Source: Chloroflexota bacterium (GTDB lineage Bacteria; Chloroflexota; Dehalococcoidia; JACQGW01). From it: a stretch of DNA of 10,943 nt. The notes under the pieces were generated by a model. It saw nothing but the letters and a program-made list of their open reading frames with translations. It had not been told where the DNA came from and did no database searches. The stretch is taken from positions 1 through 10,943 of the forward strand of contig JACQGW010000057.1 of the NCBI GenBank assembly GCA_016199325.1. The letters run 5' to 3'. Positions 1 through 7,717 of this stretch are shown here, piece after piece. The number at the start of each line of letters is the position of its first letter. Positions within the stretch are counted from its first letter, which is position 1. The position numbers and the translations under genes are program-made.

Positions 1-14
1 CGCCGACCCTCCGT

Positions 15-53
15 TCTAATCCGCTCAATCCGTTCCCCGAATCCGTTGACAGC
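15..53 (+). repeat. AATCCGTT-type interspersed repeat, copy A
   Basis: This tract carries three spaced units of the form AATCCG(C/T)T and ends in TTGACAGC. It matches the reverse complement of 7765-7804 at roughly 35 of 39 positions by eye, so the two copies are inverted relative to each other and bracket the five-gene operon. It overlaps the 3' end of hyuB: the stop codon and about nine final codons of that gene lie inside it. The unit spacing resembles degenerate intergenic tandem repeats more than transposon ends, and no transposase is present. The family name is unknown. Confidence 0.65.
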
Positions 54-1785
54 TCGTTCTTCTCTCCGACCTTCGGCGCGCCGTCGCCGCTTCGTCGACG
101 GCGAAGGTGGCCGGATCGATCACGACCCCGTACACCTGAGCGGCTTGCTCGGCGGAGACGAGGCCGGCGATCACGTCGTCCCGGACCAGGGCGATCTCGC
201 GCTCCTCCGGCGGACCGAAGCCGCCGCCGCCGGCAAGCTCGAGGTTGACGACGACGCGCGGATCGGACAGGGGCATCCCGCCCGACTCGACCAGCTTCTC
301 CTCGCGATCGAGCCTCCGTCCATTCAGCCCGATCTCCGCCATCTGCCCGGCGAGTCCGCCGTTCAGGCCGAACTGCTGCACGTTCTGGGCATGGACGCCG
401 AGGGAGACGTTGGTCGTGCCGTCGAAGCCGTCGAGCAGCCGGAACGACATGCGCTGGCCGACCCCGCCGCGCCGCCGTCCGGCGCCGGCCGAATCGGGCC
501 GGAACTCCTTCTCCGTCACCACCAGCGGGACGGCGACCTCGAAGAGCTCGATCGGCACGTTCGAGGCGCTGCTGGGGTAGATGAAGCCGGCGTTGCCGTC
601 GGTCCGGGCGCCCGCCCCACCGCCGGCGCCGTTGAAGAACCAGGAATGGTACGCCTTGTTGCCAGCCCGCGGCTTGGCGTACACCGTGCAGCCGCCCATC
701 AGCCCCGGCGGCGCCATCACCCGGTCCGGCAGGACCCCGGCCAAGGCCGCGAAGAGCGCGTGATGGACGTACCAGCCGGTCTTGGTGCGCATCTGGACCG
801 AGGCCGGGTGGCGGGCGTTCAGGATGCACCCCTCCGGCGCCACCAGGTGGATCGGCCGGTAGACGGCGGCGTTGCTCGGCACCTCGGGCAGCAGGATGCA
901 CTTGAGGCCATACGAGGTGTGGCCGCGGGTGTAGACCCAGGTGCAGTTGATGCCACCCCGCGGCTGCTGCGGCGACGTGCCGGTGAAATCGATCAGGAGC
1001 TCGTCGTCCTGGACCTCGACGCGGCAGTCGATGTGGAGCGGCCGGTCGAATTCGTCGAAGGTGACGCGGGAGCGGTACTCGCCATCCGGCACGGCGCGGA
1101 TCGCGTTCCGCATCGCCGCCTCTGAGCGAGCGTGGATGTCGGCGGTGACGGGCTTGAGGTCGTCGAGCCCATACTCGTCCATCAGCGCCAGGATCTTCTC
1201 GCCGCCCGCCTGATTGGCCGCCACCTGGGCGTGGACGTCGCCGACGACCATCTCCGGCACCCGCACGTTGCCGGCGATGAAGTCCACGACCGTCTCGTTA
1301 AGCCGCCCTTCGTCGTAGAGGCGGGCGATGGGGATGAGCAAGCCCTCCTCGTACGCCTCACGGACGTGGTTGCGGTCGAGCGCCCCGCCGAGGTCGGTGA
1401 CGTGGGCGATGCTGCCGGCGATGCCCATCAGCCGGCCCTGGTGGAAAAACGGGGTCATCACCGCGATGTCGGGGTGATGGCCGGCGTTCAGCCAGGGGTC
1501 GTTGGCGATGTAGACGTCGCCCGGCCGAACGCCGCCGGGGCCGTACTTCGCCATGACGGCGCGCGTCACGTTGGGCAGCGTGCGGTTGAACACGGGCATG
1601 GAGCGGGTGGCGTGGGCCAGGGAGCGCCCTTCGGCGTCCATGACCTCACAGCCGAAGTCGTTGGCCGCCCCGACGACGGTCGAGAACGAGGTCCGCACGA
1701 GGATCGCCGCCATCTCGTCGACGGTCGTAATCAGCCGCTGCCAGAGGATCTCCAGCGTCAGGGAATCAAAGTGCCCGCTGCTCAC
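25..1785 (-). CDS. hyuB: Hydantoinase/oxoprolinase subunit B (HyuB family), operon copy
   Basis: A 586-residue protein, about normal length for Hydantoinase_B (N-methylhydantoinase B / 5-oxoprolinase C-terminal half / acetone carboxylase alpha-like). These subunits pair with HyuA for ATP-dependent opening of a cyclic amide, or for carboxylation, in the cytoplasm. The family domain spans about residues 7-557. Visible motifs are PGDVYIANDPWLNAGHHPDI (about 88-107), where related proteins usually have NDPYxGGTHLPD, then AHVTDLGG (127-134), EEGLLIP, and a Gly-rich NGAGGGAGAR segment. It starts at GTG (1785-1783). That GTG overlaps the hyuA TGA in a GTGA junction, which supports translational coupling. 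The last 29 or so residues are basic and not family-like, and the final nine are encoded by an intergenic repeat, so the natural C-terminus may have been altered. The substrate is undetermined. Family assignment is firm; the exact reaction is inference. Confidence 0.93.
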   Translation of the reverse strand: MSSGHFDSLTLEILWQRLITTVDEMAAILVRTSFSTVVGAANDFGCEVMDAEGRSLAHATRSMPVFNRTLPNVTRAVMAKYGPGGVRPGDVYIANDPWLNAGHHPDIAVMTPFFHQGRLMGIAGSIAHVTDLGGALDRNHVREAYEEGLLIPIARLYDEGRLNETVVDFIAGNVRVPEMVVGDVHAQVAANQAGGEKILALMDEYGLDDLKPVTADIHARSEAAMRNAIRAVPDGEYRSRVTFDEFDRPLHIDCRVEVQDDELLIDFTGTSPQQPRGGINCTWVYTRGHTSYGLKCILLPEVPSNAAVYRPIHLVAPEGCILNARHPASVQMRTKTGWYVHHALFAALAGVLPDRVMAPPGLMGGCTVYAKPRAGNKAYHSWFFNGAGGGAGARTDGNAGFIYPSSASNVPIELFEVAVPLVVTEKEFRPDSAGAGRRRGGVGQRMSFRLLDGFDGTTNVSLGVHAQNVQQFGLNGGLAGQMAEIGLNGRRLDREEKLVESGGMPLSDPRVVVNLELAGGGGFGPPEEREIALVRDDVIAGLVSAEQAAQVYGVVIDPATFAVDEAATARRRSERRTSCQRIRGTD

Positions 1786-3866
1786 AGTTCCACTCTCGCA
1801 TCGATGTGCAGGTTCAGGTAGTCGTCCAGGTGCGCCGACATGCCCGGGGGAATGATGGTCGTCGACTCACGCTCCTCGACGACGGCCGGGCCGGGCAATC
1901 GCATGCCGGGCGCCAGCCGGTACCGATCGTAGACGGGCGTGGAGGAGAACCCTCCGGCCTCGGCGAAGTAGACGGGGCGGTGCCCCTTCAGCGCGACATC
2001 GGCCGGCTCCTCGCTCGGCGTGAGCCGGGCCAGGCGGACCGGGGCCCGCTGTCCCGAGACGGTCACCCGCCAGGTCAGCAGCTCGATGGGCATCTGGCTG
2101 GGCAGGTGGTGATAGAGCAGCTCGTACTGGGCGTTGAAGCGCCGGGTGAACTCGGCGACGTCGATCTGGCCGAGGTCGTCGGGCAGTGGGATCTCGATCT
2201 CGTGCAACTGGCCCTCGAAGCGCCCGTCGGCGCTCCGCCTGACGACCGCCTCCTCGCGAGCCACCCCGGCCTCGTCGAGGAGATCCAGGCCACGCTCCTC
2301 CATCTCGGCGAAGAGCTCGCCAATCGCCGGCCAGTTGGCGCCGGCCAGCGCCGTCGGATAGGAGCGGGCGAAGTCGAAGGCGGTCGGCGCGATCAGCAGG
2401 CCGATGGCCGACGTGACCCCCGCGCTCGGCGGCGCGATGACCTCGGGGCTGCCGAGGATGCGGGCGACGCCGGCGGCGTGGACCGGTCCGGCGCCGCCGA
2501 AGGACACCAGGGCGTACTTGCGCGGGTCCCGCGCCTGCTCGATGACATGGATCCGGGCCGCCGAGGCCATGTTCTCGTTGACCAGGCGGTGGATGCCGTA
2601 GGCCGCCTGGAGGACGTCCATCTCCAGCGGCTCGGCGATGCGCCGGAGCGCCGCTCGGGCCGCCTCGACGTCCAGCCGCATCTGGCCGCCCAGAAAGTAC
2701 TCTGCGTTCAGATAGCCGAGCACCAGATCGGCGTCCGTCACCGTCGGGTGCTGGCCGCCAAAGCCGTAGCAGGCCGGCCCGGGGCTGGCGCCCGCGCTCT
2801 GCGGGCCGATCTTCAGGAGGCCCAGCGAGTCGATCCAGGCGATGGATCCCCCGCCCGCGCCGATCTCCAGCATCTCGACGGTTGGGAATTGGAGCGGGTA
2901 GCCGCTGCCCTTCTTGAAGCGATGGACCCGGCCCACCTCAAGGGCGGGCGCAATCGTCGGCTGGCCCTCGTGGATGAGGCAGAGCTTCGCCGTCGTGCCG
3001 CCCATGTCGAAGGAGAGCAGGTTCTGCCAGCCGGCCAGGCCGCCATAGTGGACGGCGGCGATGGCACCGGCCGCCGGCCCCGACTCCGCCAGGCGGATGG
3101 GCTGCTCGATGGCCGCCGAGACGGGCGTGATGTTGCCGGAGGAGAGCATCGGGTAGAACTGGCCCCGGAAGCCCGCCGCCTGCAGGTCGTCCCGGAGCGC
3201 CCGCAGATAGCGAGCGATCAGCGGCTGCACGTAGGCGTTGGCGGCGGTCGTCGAGGTGCGCTCGTACTCACGGATCTCCGGCGCGACGGCGCTCGACAGC
3301 GAGAGCGGCACCTCCGGCCACTCGGCGCGCACGATCGCCTCGACCTGCCGCTCGTGAATCGGGTTGCGAAAGGCGTGGAGGAAGCACACGGCAATCGCCT
3401 CGACGCCCTGGGCCTTGAAGTCGGCGACCACCTGGCGGATCTCCGCCGGGTCGACGGCTTCGAGGACGCGCCCGTCCCGGTCGATCCGCTCGCGAACGCC
3501 CCGCCGCAGGTGGCGAGGGCTGAGGGGCGGGGGATACCGGAGGAACAGGTCGTAGATGTCGTAGCGCTGTTCGGTGCGGATCTCGAGGATGTCACGGAAG
3601 CCGCGCGTCGTGATCAGGCCGACCAGCGCGCCGTTGTGCTCGATCAAGGTATTGGCGACGAGGGTCGTCGCGTGGATGACGTTGCCGAGGTCTTCGTGCG
3701 AGAGCCGTTGCCGAGCGAGGAAATCCTGGATGCCGTCCAGGGCGCCGCGTGCCGGGTCCTCCGGCGTCGTCAGGACCTTATGCACCGCGATCTGGCCGGT
3801 CGTCGAGTCCAGGAGCGCCAGATCGGTGAAGGTGCCGCCGATGTCAAAACCCAGGTGATAGTCCAT
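1782..3866 (-). CDS. hyuA: Hydantoinase/oxoprolinase subunit A (HyuA family), ATP-binding
   Basis: A 694-residue protein, full length for the HyuA / 5-oxoprolinase N-terminal half / acetone carboxylase beta family. This is the ASKHA-fold ATPase subunit that phosphorylates the substrate amide or enol carbonyl before HyuB acts. The N-terminal part (about 1-180) opens with GFDIGGTFTDLALLD (phosphate-1 loop, DIGGTFTD at 8-15) and has HATTLVANTLIEHNGA (65-80). The core domain (about 200-490) has EYERTSTTAANAYVQP, SGPAAGAIAA (262-271), FDMGGTTAK (286-294, the second phosphate loop), EIGAGGGSIAW (335-345) and PQSAGASPGPACYG. The C-terminal third is the variable substrate-related region. ATG is at 3866, three nt past the dppC stop, with AGAGG directly against the ATG and GGTGGAG further up. 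Its TGA stop overlaps the GTG of hyuB. Partners could be the adjacent HyuB and possibly the orphan HyuB at 8804. Specificity (hydantoin, 5-oxoproline, another lactam or a ketone) cannot be set from sequence. Confidence 0.94.
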   Translation of the reverse strand: MDYHLGFDIGGTFTDLALLDSTTGQIAVHKVLTTPEDPARGALDGIQDFLARQRLSHEDLGNVIHATTLVANTLIEHNGALVGLITTRGFRDILEIRTEQRYDIYDLFLRYPPPLSPRHLRRGVRERIDRDGRVLEAVDPAEIRQVVADFKAQGVEAIAVCFLHAFRNPIHERQVEAIVRAEWPEVPLSLSSAVAPEIREYERTSTTAANAYVQPLIARYLRALRDDLQAAGFRGQFYPMLSSGNITPVSAAIEQPIRLAESGPAAGAIAAVHYGGLAGWQNLLSFDMGGTTAKLCLIHEGQPTIAPALEVGRVHRFKKGSGYPLQFPTVEMLEIGAGGGSIAWIDSLGLLKIGPQSAGASPGPACYGFGGQHPTVTDADLVLGYLNAEYFLGGQMRLDVEAARAALRRIAEPLEMDVLQAAYGIHRLVNENMASAARIHVIEQARDPRKYALVSFGGAGPVHAAGVARILGSPEVIAPPSAGVTSAIGLLIAPTAFDFARSYPTALAGANWPAIGELFAEMEERGLDLLDEAGVAREEAVVRRSADGRFEGQLHEIEIPLPDDLGQIDVAEFTRRFNAQYELLYHHLPSQMPIELLTWRVTVSGQRAPVRLARLTPSEEPADVALKGHRPVYFAEAGGFSSTPVYDRYRLAPGMRLPGPAVVEERESTTIIPPGMSAHLDDYLNLHIDARVEL

Positions 3867-3869
3867 CCT

Positions 3870-4757
3870 CTAATCGTTCTCCACCAGGCTTGGATTCCAG
3901 AGATCGTTGAGCGCATCGCCGACGAGGCTCGTGCCGATGACGACGAGCACGATGGCCAGCGCCGGAAAACCGCCCACCCACCAGAAGGTGAGGAAGTACG
4001 TCCGCCCCCAGCTCACCATTGCGCCCCATTCCGGGGTCGGCGCAGCCGCGCCCAGGCCGATAAAGCCCAGACTGGCAAGCGTCTGCACCGCGTAGCCCAG
4101 GTCCAGGCTGACGCGGACGTTCAGCGAGCTGAGCGCGTTCGGCAGGATATGCCGGCGAATGATGTGGAAGGCGCTGGCGCCACCCGCCCGGGCGGCTTCG
4201 ACATAGCCGCTGTGCTTGATCTGGAGCGTCAGACCGCGCATCAGCCGCGTGTAGATGGGCCACCAGACGGCGGCCACCGCCAGCATCGAGTTCATCAGGC
4301 TGGGCCCCAGTGCCGCCGCGACCGCCATCGCCAGCATCAGGCTTGGGAACGAGAGCACCATGTCGCCGATGCTCATGATGAGCCGCTCGATCCGACCGCC
4401 CCGGTAGCCGGCGATGACGCCGGTGACGACCCCGATGGCGGTGGCGCAGAGGATCGTGACGACGGCCGCCGTCAGCGAGACCCGGGAGCCGTGGACGACC
4501 CGGCTGTAGACGTCGTGGCCCATCTCGTCGGTGCCGAACCAGTGCGCGGCGCTGGGCGGCTCGAAGCTCTCCTTCGCCGAGATCTTGATCGGGTCGTGGG
4601 TGGCCAGCACGTCCGCAAACAGGACAAAGAGGAGAAAGGGAAGGAGAATCAGGAGCCCGAACGCCAGATGCTTGTACCGGCGCCACCGCCCGGCGAGCCG
4701 TGCCGGCTGGATCGCCGCCATCGAGAATGGGTGTTGGCGTGCTTCAGTAAGAGCCAA
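3870..4757 (-). CDS. dppC: Peptide/nickel-type ABC transporter permease, DppC family
   Basis: A 295-residue inner-membrane permease, normal length for DppC/OppC. It has a cytoplasmic N-terminus, a first membrane helix at about 31-51, and the OppC N-terminal signature HWFGTDEMGHDVYSRVVHG (72-90). Several BPD_transp_1 helices follow (about 95-117, 127-150, 157-170, 212-240, 262-282). The EAA coupling loop is EAARAGGASAFHIIRRHILP (187-206), and the typical GLGAAAPTPEWGAM follows the fifth helix. I chose the TTG at 4757 because GAGGTCGAGGG sits just upstream of it. The first in-frame ATG (4721) has no Shine-Dalgarno. The gene begins 13 nt after the dppB stop and ends 3 nt before hyuA, so it is co-transcribed. 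It should pair with the DppB-type subunit to form the import channel. The cargo is probably the HyuAB substrate or a precursor (inference from the operon). Confidence 0.95.
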   Translation of the reverse strand: MALTEARQHPFSMAAIQPARLAGRWRRYKHLAFGLLILLPFLLFVLFADVLATHDPIKISAKESFEPPSAAHWFGTDEMGHDVYSRVVHGSRVSLTAAVVTILCATAIGVVTGVIAGYRGGRIERLIMSIGDMVLSFPSLMLAMAVAAALGPSLMNSMLAVAAVWWPIYTRLMRGLTLQIKHSGYVEAARAGGASAFHIIRRHILPNALSSLNVRVSLDLGYAVQTLASLGFIGLGAAAPTPEWGAMVSWGRTYFLTFWWVGGFPALAIVLVVIGTSLVGDALNDLWNPSLVEND

Positions 4758-4770
4758 GGATCCCTCGACC

Positions 4771-5778
4771 TCAGACCCGCAGCCGCGGATCGATCACGCG
4801 GTAGAGCAGGTCGACCGCGAAGTTGGTCAGGACGAACGCGGTGGAGACCACCAGCGTGACGCCGATAACCGAGTAGAAGTCGAAGTTGAAGATCGATGCC
4901 ACAGCGTACCGCCCCAGCCCCGGCCAGGTGAAGACCATTTCGACCAGGACCGTGCCGCCCAGCAGATAGCCGATCTGAATGCCGATGATCGTCACCACCG
5001 GGATCAGGGCGTTGGCGAGCGCGTGCCGGTAGATGACGATCTGCTCGGCCAGACCCTTTGCGCGCGCCGTTCGAACGTAGTCCAGACTCAGCACTTCCAG
5101 GAGCGAGGTCCGCGTAAAGCGGGCGGCGACGGCCAGTCTGCCCAGCGCAAGGCTCAGCACCGGCAGGATCAAATGGCGGACGGCCGACGAAAACGCCTCC
5201 CAGTCGCCCGCGAGCAAGCTGTCGACCGTGTACATGCCGGTCACGTACGGGGGCGGGGGAATCGACGAGCTGAGCCTGCCCTCCAGGGGAAGCCATCCCA
5301 GGGCGCGCGCGAAGATGAGCTGGAGCAGCAGGCCCAGGACGAAGGCGGGGATCGCCAGCCCGGTGATGGTGGTCAGCCGAATGACGTAGTCGGCGGCGCG
5401 CCCCCGGTTGAGCGCCGACGCCACCCCCAGCGGGATGCCGACCACGACGTAGACGACGATGGCAATGATCGAGAGCTCCAGCGTCGCCGGGAAGTAGAGC
5501 TTCAGGTCGTCCAGAACCGGACGGCGGGACGCCAGCGACCGGCCGAGGTCACCCCGCAGCACGCCGGTCAGATAGGTCCAGAACTGGGCGGGGAGCGGCT
5601 TGTCCAGGTCGAGCGCCTTGCGCATCGCCTCGACCTGCGCGGGCGGCGCGTCCACGCCCGCCGCGAGGTGGGCCGGATCGGCCGGCACCACCCGCGCGAC
5701 GAAGAACGTGATCACCGTCATACCAAACAGGATGACGACGAGCGACAGCAATCGCTCGACGATCAGCGGCACTTTCAT
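4771..5778 (-). CDS. dppB: Peptide/nickel-type ABC transporter permease, DppB family
   Basis: A 335-residue inner-membrane permease, typical length for DppB/OppB. The first helix (about 8-30) is followed by the large periplasmic region with DPAHLAAGVDAPPAQVEAMRKALDLDKPLPAQF, then PFAM BPD_transp_1 helices at about 99-122, 134-158, 200-222, 255-280 and 302-325. The loop LSSSIPPPPYVTGMYTVDSL (168-187) is the family insertion before the fourth helix. The EAA coupling loop is YVRTARAKGLAEQIVIYRHA (234-253), and VFTWPGLG is the usual DppB motif. It starts at ATG 5778, with AAGG immediately before it, a weak site. It lies 73 nt after the binding-protein gene and 13 nt before dppC. It pairs with DppC, but no ATPase (dppD/dppF) gene is in the window. 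Confidence 0.95.
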   Translation of the reverse strand: MKVPLIVERLLSLVVILFGMTVITFFVARVVPADPAHLAAGVDAPPAQVEAMRKALDLDKPLPAQFWTYLTGVLRGDLGRSLASRRPVLDDLKLYFPATLELSIIAIVVYVVVGIPLGVASALNRGRAADYVIRLTTITGLAIPAFVLGLLLQLIFARALGWLPLEGRLSSSIPPPPYVTGMYTVDSLLAGDWEAFSSAVRHLILPVLSLALGRLAVAARFTRTSLLEVLSLDYVRTARAKGLAEQIVIYRHALANALIPVVTIIGIQIGYLLGGTVLVEMVFTWPGLGRYAVASIFNFDFYSVIGVTLVVSTAFVLTNFAVDLLYRVIDPRLRV

Positions 5779-5804
5779 CCTTCGACTAAACCCTGAGCGT
5801 CAAT

Positions 5805-5821
5805 CGCAGCAAGCCGCTGCG
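5805..5821 (-). other. Small intercistronic hairpin
   Basis: CGCAGC and GCTGCG form a 6-bp stem around a 5-nt loop in the 73-nt gap between the binding-protein gene and dppB. There is no T-run on either side, so it does not look like a terminator. Stem-loops here often let binding-protein mRNA outlast the permease mRNA. That role is inference, and a stem this short can occur by chance. Confidence 0.25.
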
Positions 5822-5851
5822 TTCTCGGCGTCACTGCGGCTCATCCGTTTC

Positions 5852-7579
5852 TCAGTCGCCTTCGATGTGGAGATCGTAGGCATGGACGTCGAAGGTGTAG
5901 CCATACGGATCATACGTGAAACCGACCAGACGGGTGCGAACCGCGGTGAGATTCTGTTGGTTCATGATCGGCATGATCGCCGCGTCATCCGTCATCATCT
6001 TCTGCGCCTTGCAGAGCAGATCGTTGCGCTTGGGCGCGTCGGTCGTGCGCTGCGCTTCCTCGACCAGCTTGTCGAACTCCGGATTGTCGTAGAACTGCCA
6101 GTTGTAGCTGGTCCCCTTGATGCTGGAGTGGCCGAGGCGGAAGAGCTGGGCGCCGGCGTAGGGGATCGGCGAGGTGACGTAGAGCGCCGAGAAGTCCGGT
6201 GCCGTCTCGACCCGCTTCTGCGCCTCCAGCAGCGTGCCCCACTCTTTCTGCTGAATGTCCAGGTCGATGTTCAGCTCGGCCAAGGCGGCCTTGAACAGTT
6301 GGGCGGATTGGCGCTCCGGCTCGATGCCCGGCAGATAGATCAGCGAGAGCTTGAACCCGCCGTTAGGATAGCCGGCCTGGGCCAGCAGCTCCTTGGCCTT
6401 CTTGAGGTCCTGCTTCGGTTCACCGACCGCGCAGTAGCCGTCCATGTTGCTGGTGGTCATGGACTTCATCGGGGTCGCATAGCCGGCCATCAGGTCCCCG
6501 ATCATCTGGTCGTACGGGAAGGCCAGGAGCATCGCCTGCCGCACGCGGGGATCCTTGAGCGGCCCGCGCTGGTTGTTGATCGTGTGGTAGTAGCCCCGAA
6601 TGACGTCGACCGCGTCGATCTTAATCTTCGCGTTGGCCTTCAGTCGCTTCACGTCGGAGATGTTCACCGGCTCCACCAGGTCCAGCTCGCCCTGTTCCAG
6701 TAGGAGGAGCTTGGTCGAGAGGTCCAGCGAGTAGCGGTCGACGATCCGCTGGATGTGCTTGCCTTCCCAGCCCTTCCAGTAGTCGGGGAACGCCACCATC
6801 TCCGTCTGCCGGCCGCGGTCCCAGCGGTTCAGCTTGTACGGCCCGGTGCCGACCGTGTTCTCCCGGAAGAAGTCGGCAGCCCAGTCGGTGCCCTTCTGGT
6901 TCGCCTTGAGGGCAGCCGGGCTGATGATCTTGATGCGGGGAACGCCGTAGAAGAAGGCGATGTCGGGCTTGCTCAGGGTGATCTGGACCGTGGCGTCGTC
7001 GACGATCTTGACTTCGCTCATGGCGTCCAGGAAGAAGGCGACGCCGAGCTTCATGGCTTTGACCCGGTCGAAGGAAGCCTTGACCGCGTCGGCGTTGAAC
7101 TCGGTGCCGTCGTGGAACTTGACGCCCTTGCGGAGCTTGAAGGTGTAGATGAGGCTGTCGGGCGAGATCGTCCAGCTCGTGGCCAGCCAGGGCTCGATCT
7201 CGGGCTTGCCCGGCTTGTATCGGGTCAGGCCCTCGTAGGCGGCCGTGACGATGCGGGTGCCGGGGATGTCGATAGCCACCGCCGGGTCGATGCTCTTGGG
7301 CTCGTCGCAGCAGGCGCCGATGACCAGTGCCCGCGAGGACCAGATGGTGCCGGCGGGCTTGGCGGCAGCGGCAGCGGTCGGCGCCGCCGTCGCCGCGGCT
7401 GCGGGCGCAGCCGGAGGGGTCGTCGGCTTTGCCGCCGGCGCCGCAGTCGGCGCGGCAGCCGGCGCTGTGGTCGGCGCCGCCGCCTGGGGCGCCGGTGCAG
7501 GCGCGGGGGCGGCGCACGCGGCCACGATAAAGGACGCGAGGACGATGGCGGATAGCAGATGCCAGATGCGCTTGCTCAT
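5852..7579 (-). CDS. Family 5 ABC solute-binding lipoprotein (peptide/nickel type)
   Basis: A 575-residue extracytoplasmic binding lipoprotein of the SBP_bac_5 (DppA/OppA) family, the capture component for the DppBC-type permease encoded downstream. The signal peptide MSKRIWHLLSAIVLASFIVAAC ends in a VAAC lipobox, so Cys22 is the predicted lipidated residue. A low-complexity Ala/Pro/Thr/Lys linker (23-77) tethers the domain. The family signature lies at 145-170 (YTFKLRKGVKFHDGTEF). Later segments include GTGPYKLNRWDRGRQ, DPRVRQAMLLAFPYD and LLAQAGYPNGG, all typical. An adjacent CysCys pair (90-91) near the start of the folded domain is unusual. I chose ATG 7579, not 7711. It gives a clean signal peptide, AGGAAGGAGA lies 11 nt upstream, and 7711 sits at the predicted transcription start. 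The ligand is unknown; a cyclic amide or small peptide fits the downstream HyuAB genes. Confidence 0.95.
   Translation of the reverse strand: MSKRIWHLLSAIVLASFIVAACAAPAPAPAPQAAAPTTAPAAAPTAAPAAKPTTPPAAPAAAATAAPTAAAAAKPAGTIWSSRALVIGACCDEPKSIDPAVAIDIPGTRIVTAAYEGLTRYKPGKPEIEPWLATSWTISPDSLIYTFKLRKGVKFHDGTEFNADAVKASFDRVKAMKLGVAFFLDAMSEVKIVDDATVQITLSKPDIAFFYGVPRIKIISPAALKANQKGTDWAADFFRENTVGTGPYKLNRWDRGRQTEMVAFPDYWKGWEGKHIQRIVDRYSLDLSTKLLLLEQGELDLVEPVNISDVKRLKANAKIKIDAVDVIRGYYHTINNQRGPLKDPRVRQAMLLAFPYDQMIGDLMAGYATPMKSMTTSNMDGYCAVGEPKQDLKKAKELLAQAGYPNGGFKLSLIYLPGIEPERQSAQLFKAALAELNIDLDIQQKEWGTLLEAQKRVETAPDFSALYVTSPIPYAGAQLFRLGHSSIKGTSYNWQFYDNPEFDKLVEEAQRTTDAPKRNDLLCKAQKMMTDDAAIMPIMNQQNLTAVRTRLVGFTYDPYGYTFDVHAYDLHIEGD
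7349..7513 (-). repeat. Low-complexity Ala/Pro/Thr linker coding tract
   Basis: This tract encodes residues 23-77 of the binding lipoprotein, immediately after the lipidated Cys22. It is built from degenerate AAP, TAAP and AAKP units, almost all GCN and CCN codons. It is coding, and likely acts as a flexible spacer between membrane anchor and ligand-binding domain. Such tracts expand and shrink easily, so its length may vary between strains. Confidence 0.7.
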
Positions 7580-7590
7580 GACCGGATGGG

Positions 7591-7600
7591 TCTCCTTCCT
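7591..7600 (-). promoter_or_regulatory. Ribosome binding site that fixes the lipoprotein start
   Basis: Read on the minus strand this is AGGAAGGAGA, 11 nt before ATG 7579. It is the strongest Shine-Dalgarno in the operon. It decides the start against the upstream in-frame ATG at 7711, which would add 44 Arg/Ala/Val-rich residues ahead of a good signal peptide. Confidence 0.75.
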
Positions 7601-7664
7601 CCCGGAAAAGTGCTCACGAGAACGATAGACTGCCTGGACCGCGAGGGGCGCTCGGACCGCGACA

Positions 7665-7708
7665 GGCGCGAAGGGGGCGCGAAGGACGCGAAAGAGAGGC
7701 GCGAGAGA
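7665..7708 (-). repeat. GCGCGAAGGA-type degenerate tandem repeat in operon leader
   Basis: On the plus strand four units of the form GCGCGAAGG(A), GCGCGAAGGA, CGCGAAAGA and GCGCGAGAGA follow each other at about 11-bp spacing. Two copies of GGACCGCGA lie just to the left (about 7636 and 7653). The tract falls between the predicted transcription start near 7711 and the lipoprotein ATG, so it would be transcribed as 5' leader. It has no coding signal. It could only affect folding or decay of the leader; no known riboswitch is recognised. Confidence 0.5.
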
Positions 7709-7717
7709 CATTGGGAA

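Noticed and set aside
46..1125. Plus-strand open frames opposite hyuB, and a similar one at 1132-1821
   Set aside because: They are codon-bias shadows of hyuB, with no ribosome site and no recognisable domain.
1806..4859. Open frame of 1017 codons on the plus strand
   Set aside because: It is antisense to hyuA, dppC and the end of dppB, is Arg/Asp/Gly-rich with no family motifs, and arises from third-position GC bias.
7580..7711. ATG at 7711 as start of the binding lipoprotein
   Set aside because: It would bury the signal peptide behind 44 odd residues, has no ribosome site, and coincides with the predicted transcription start.
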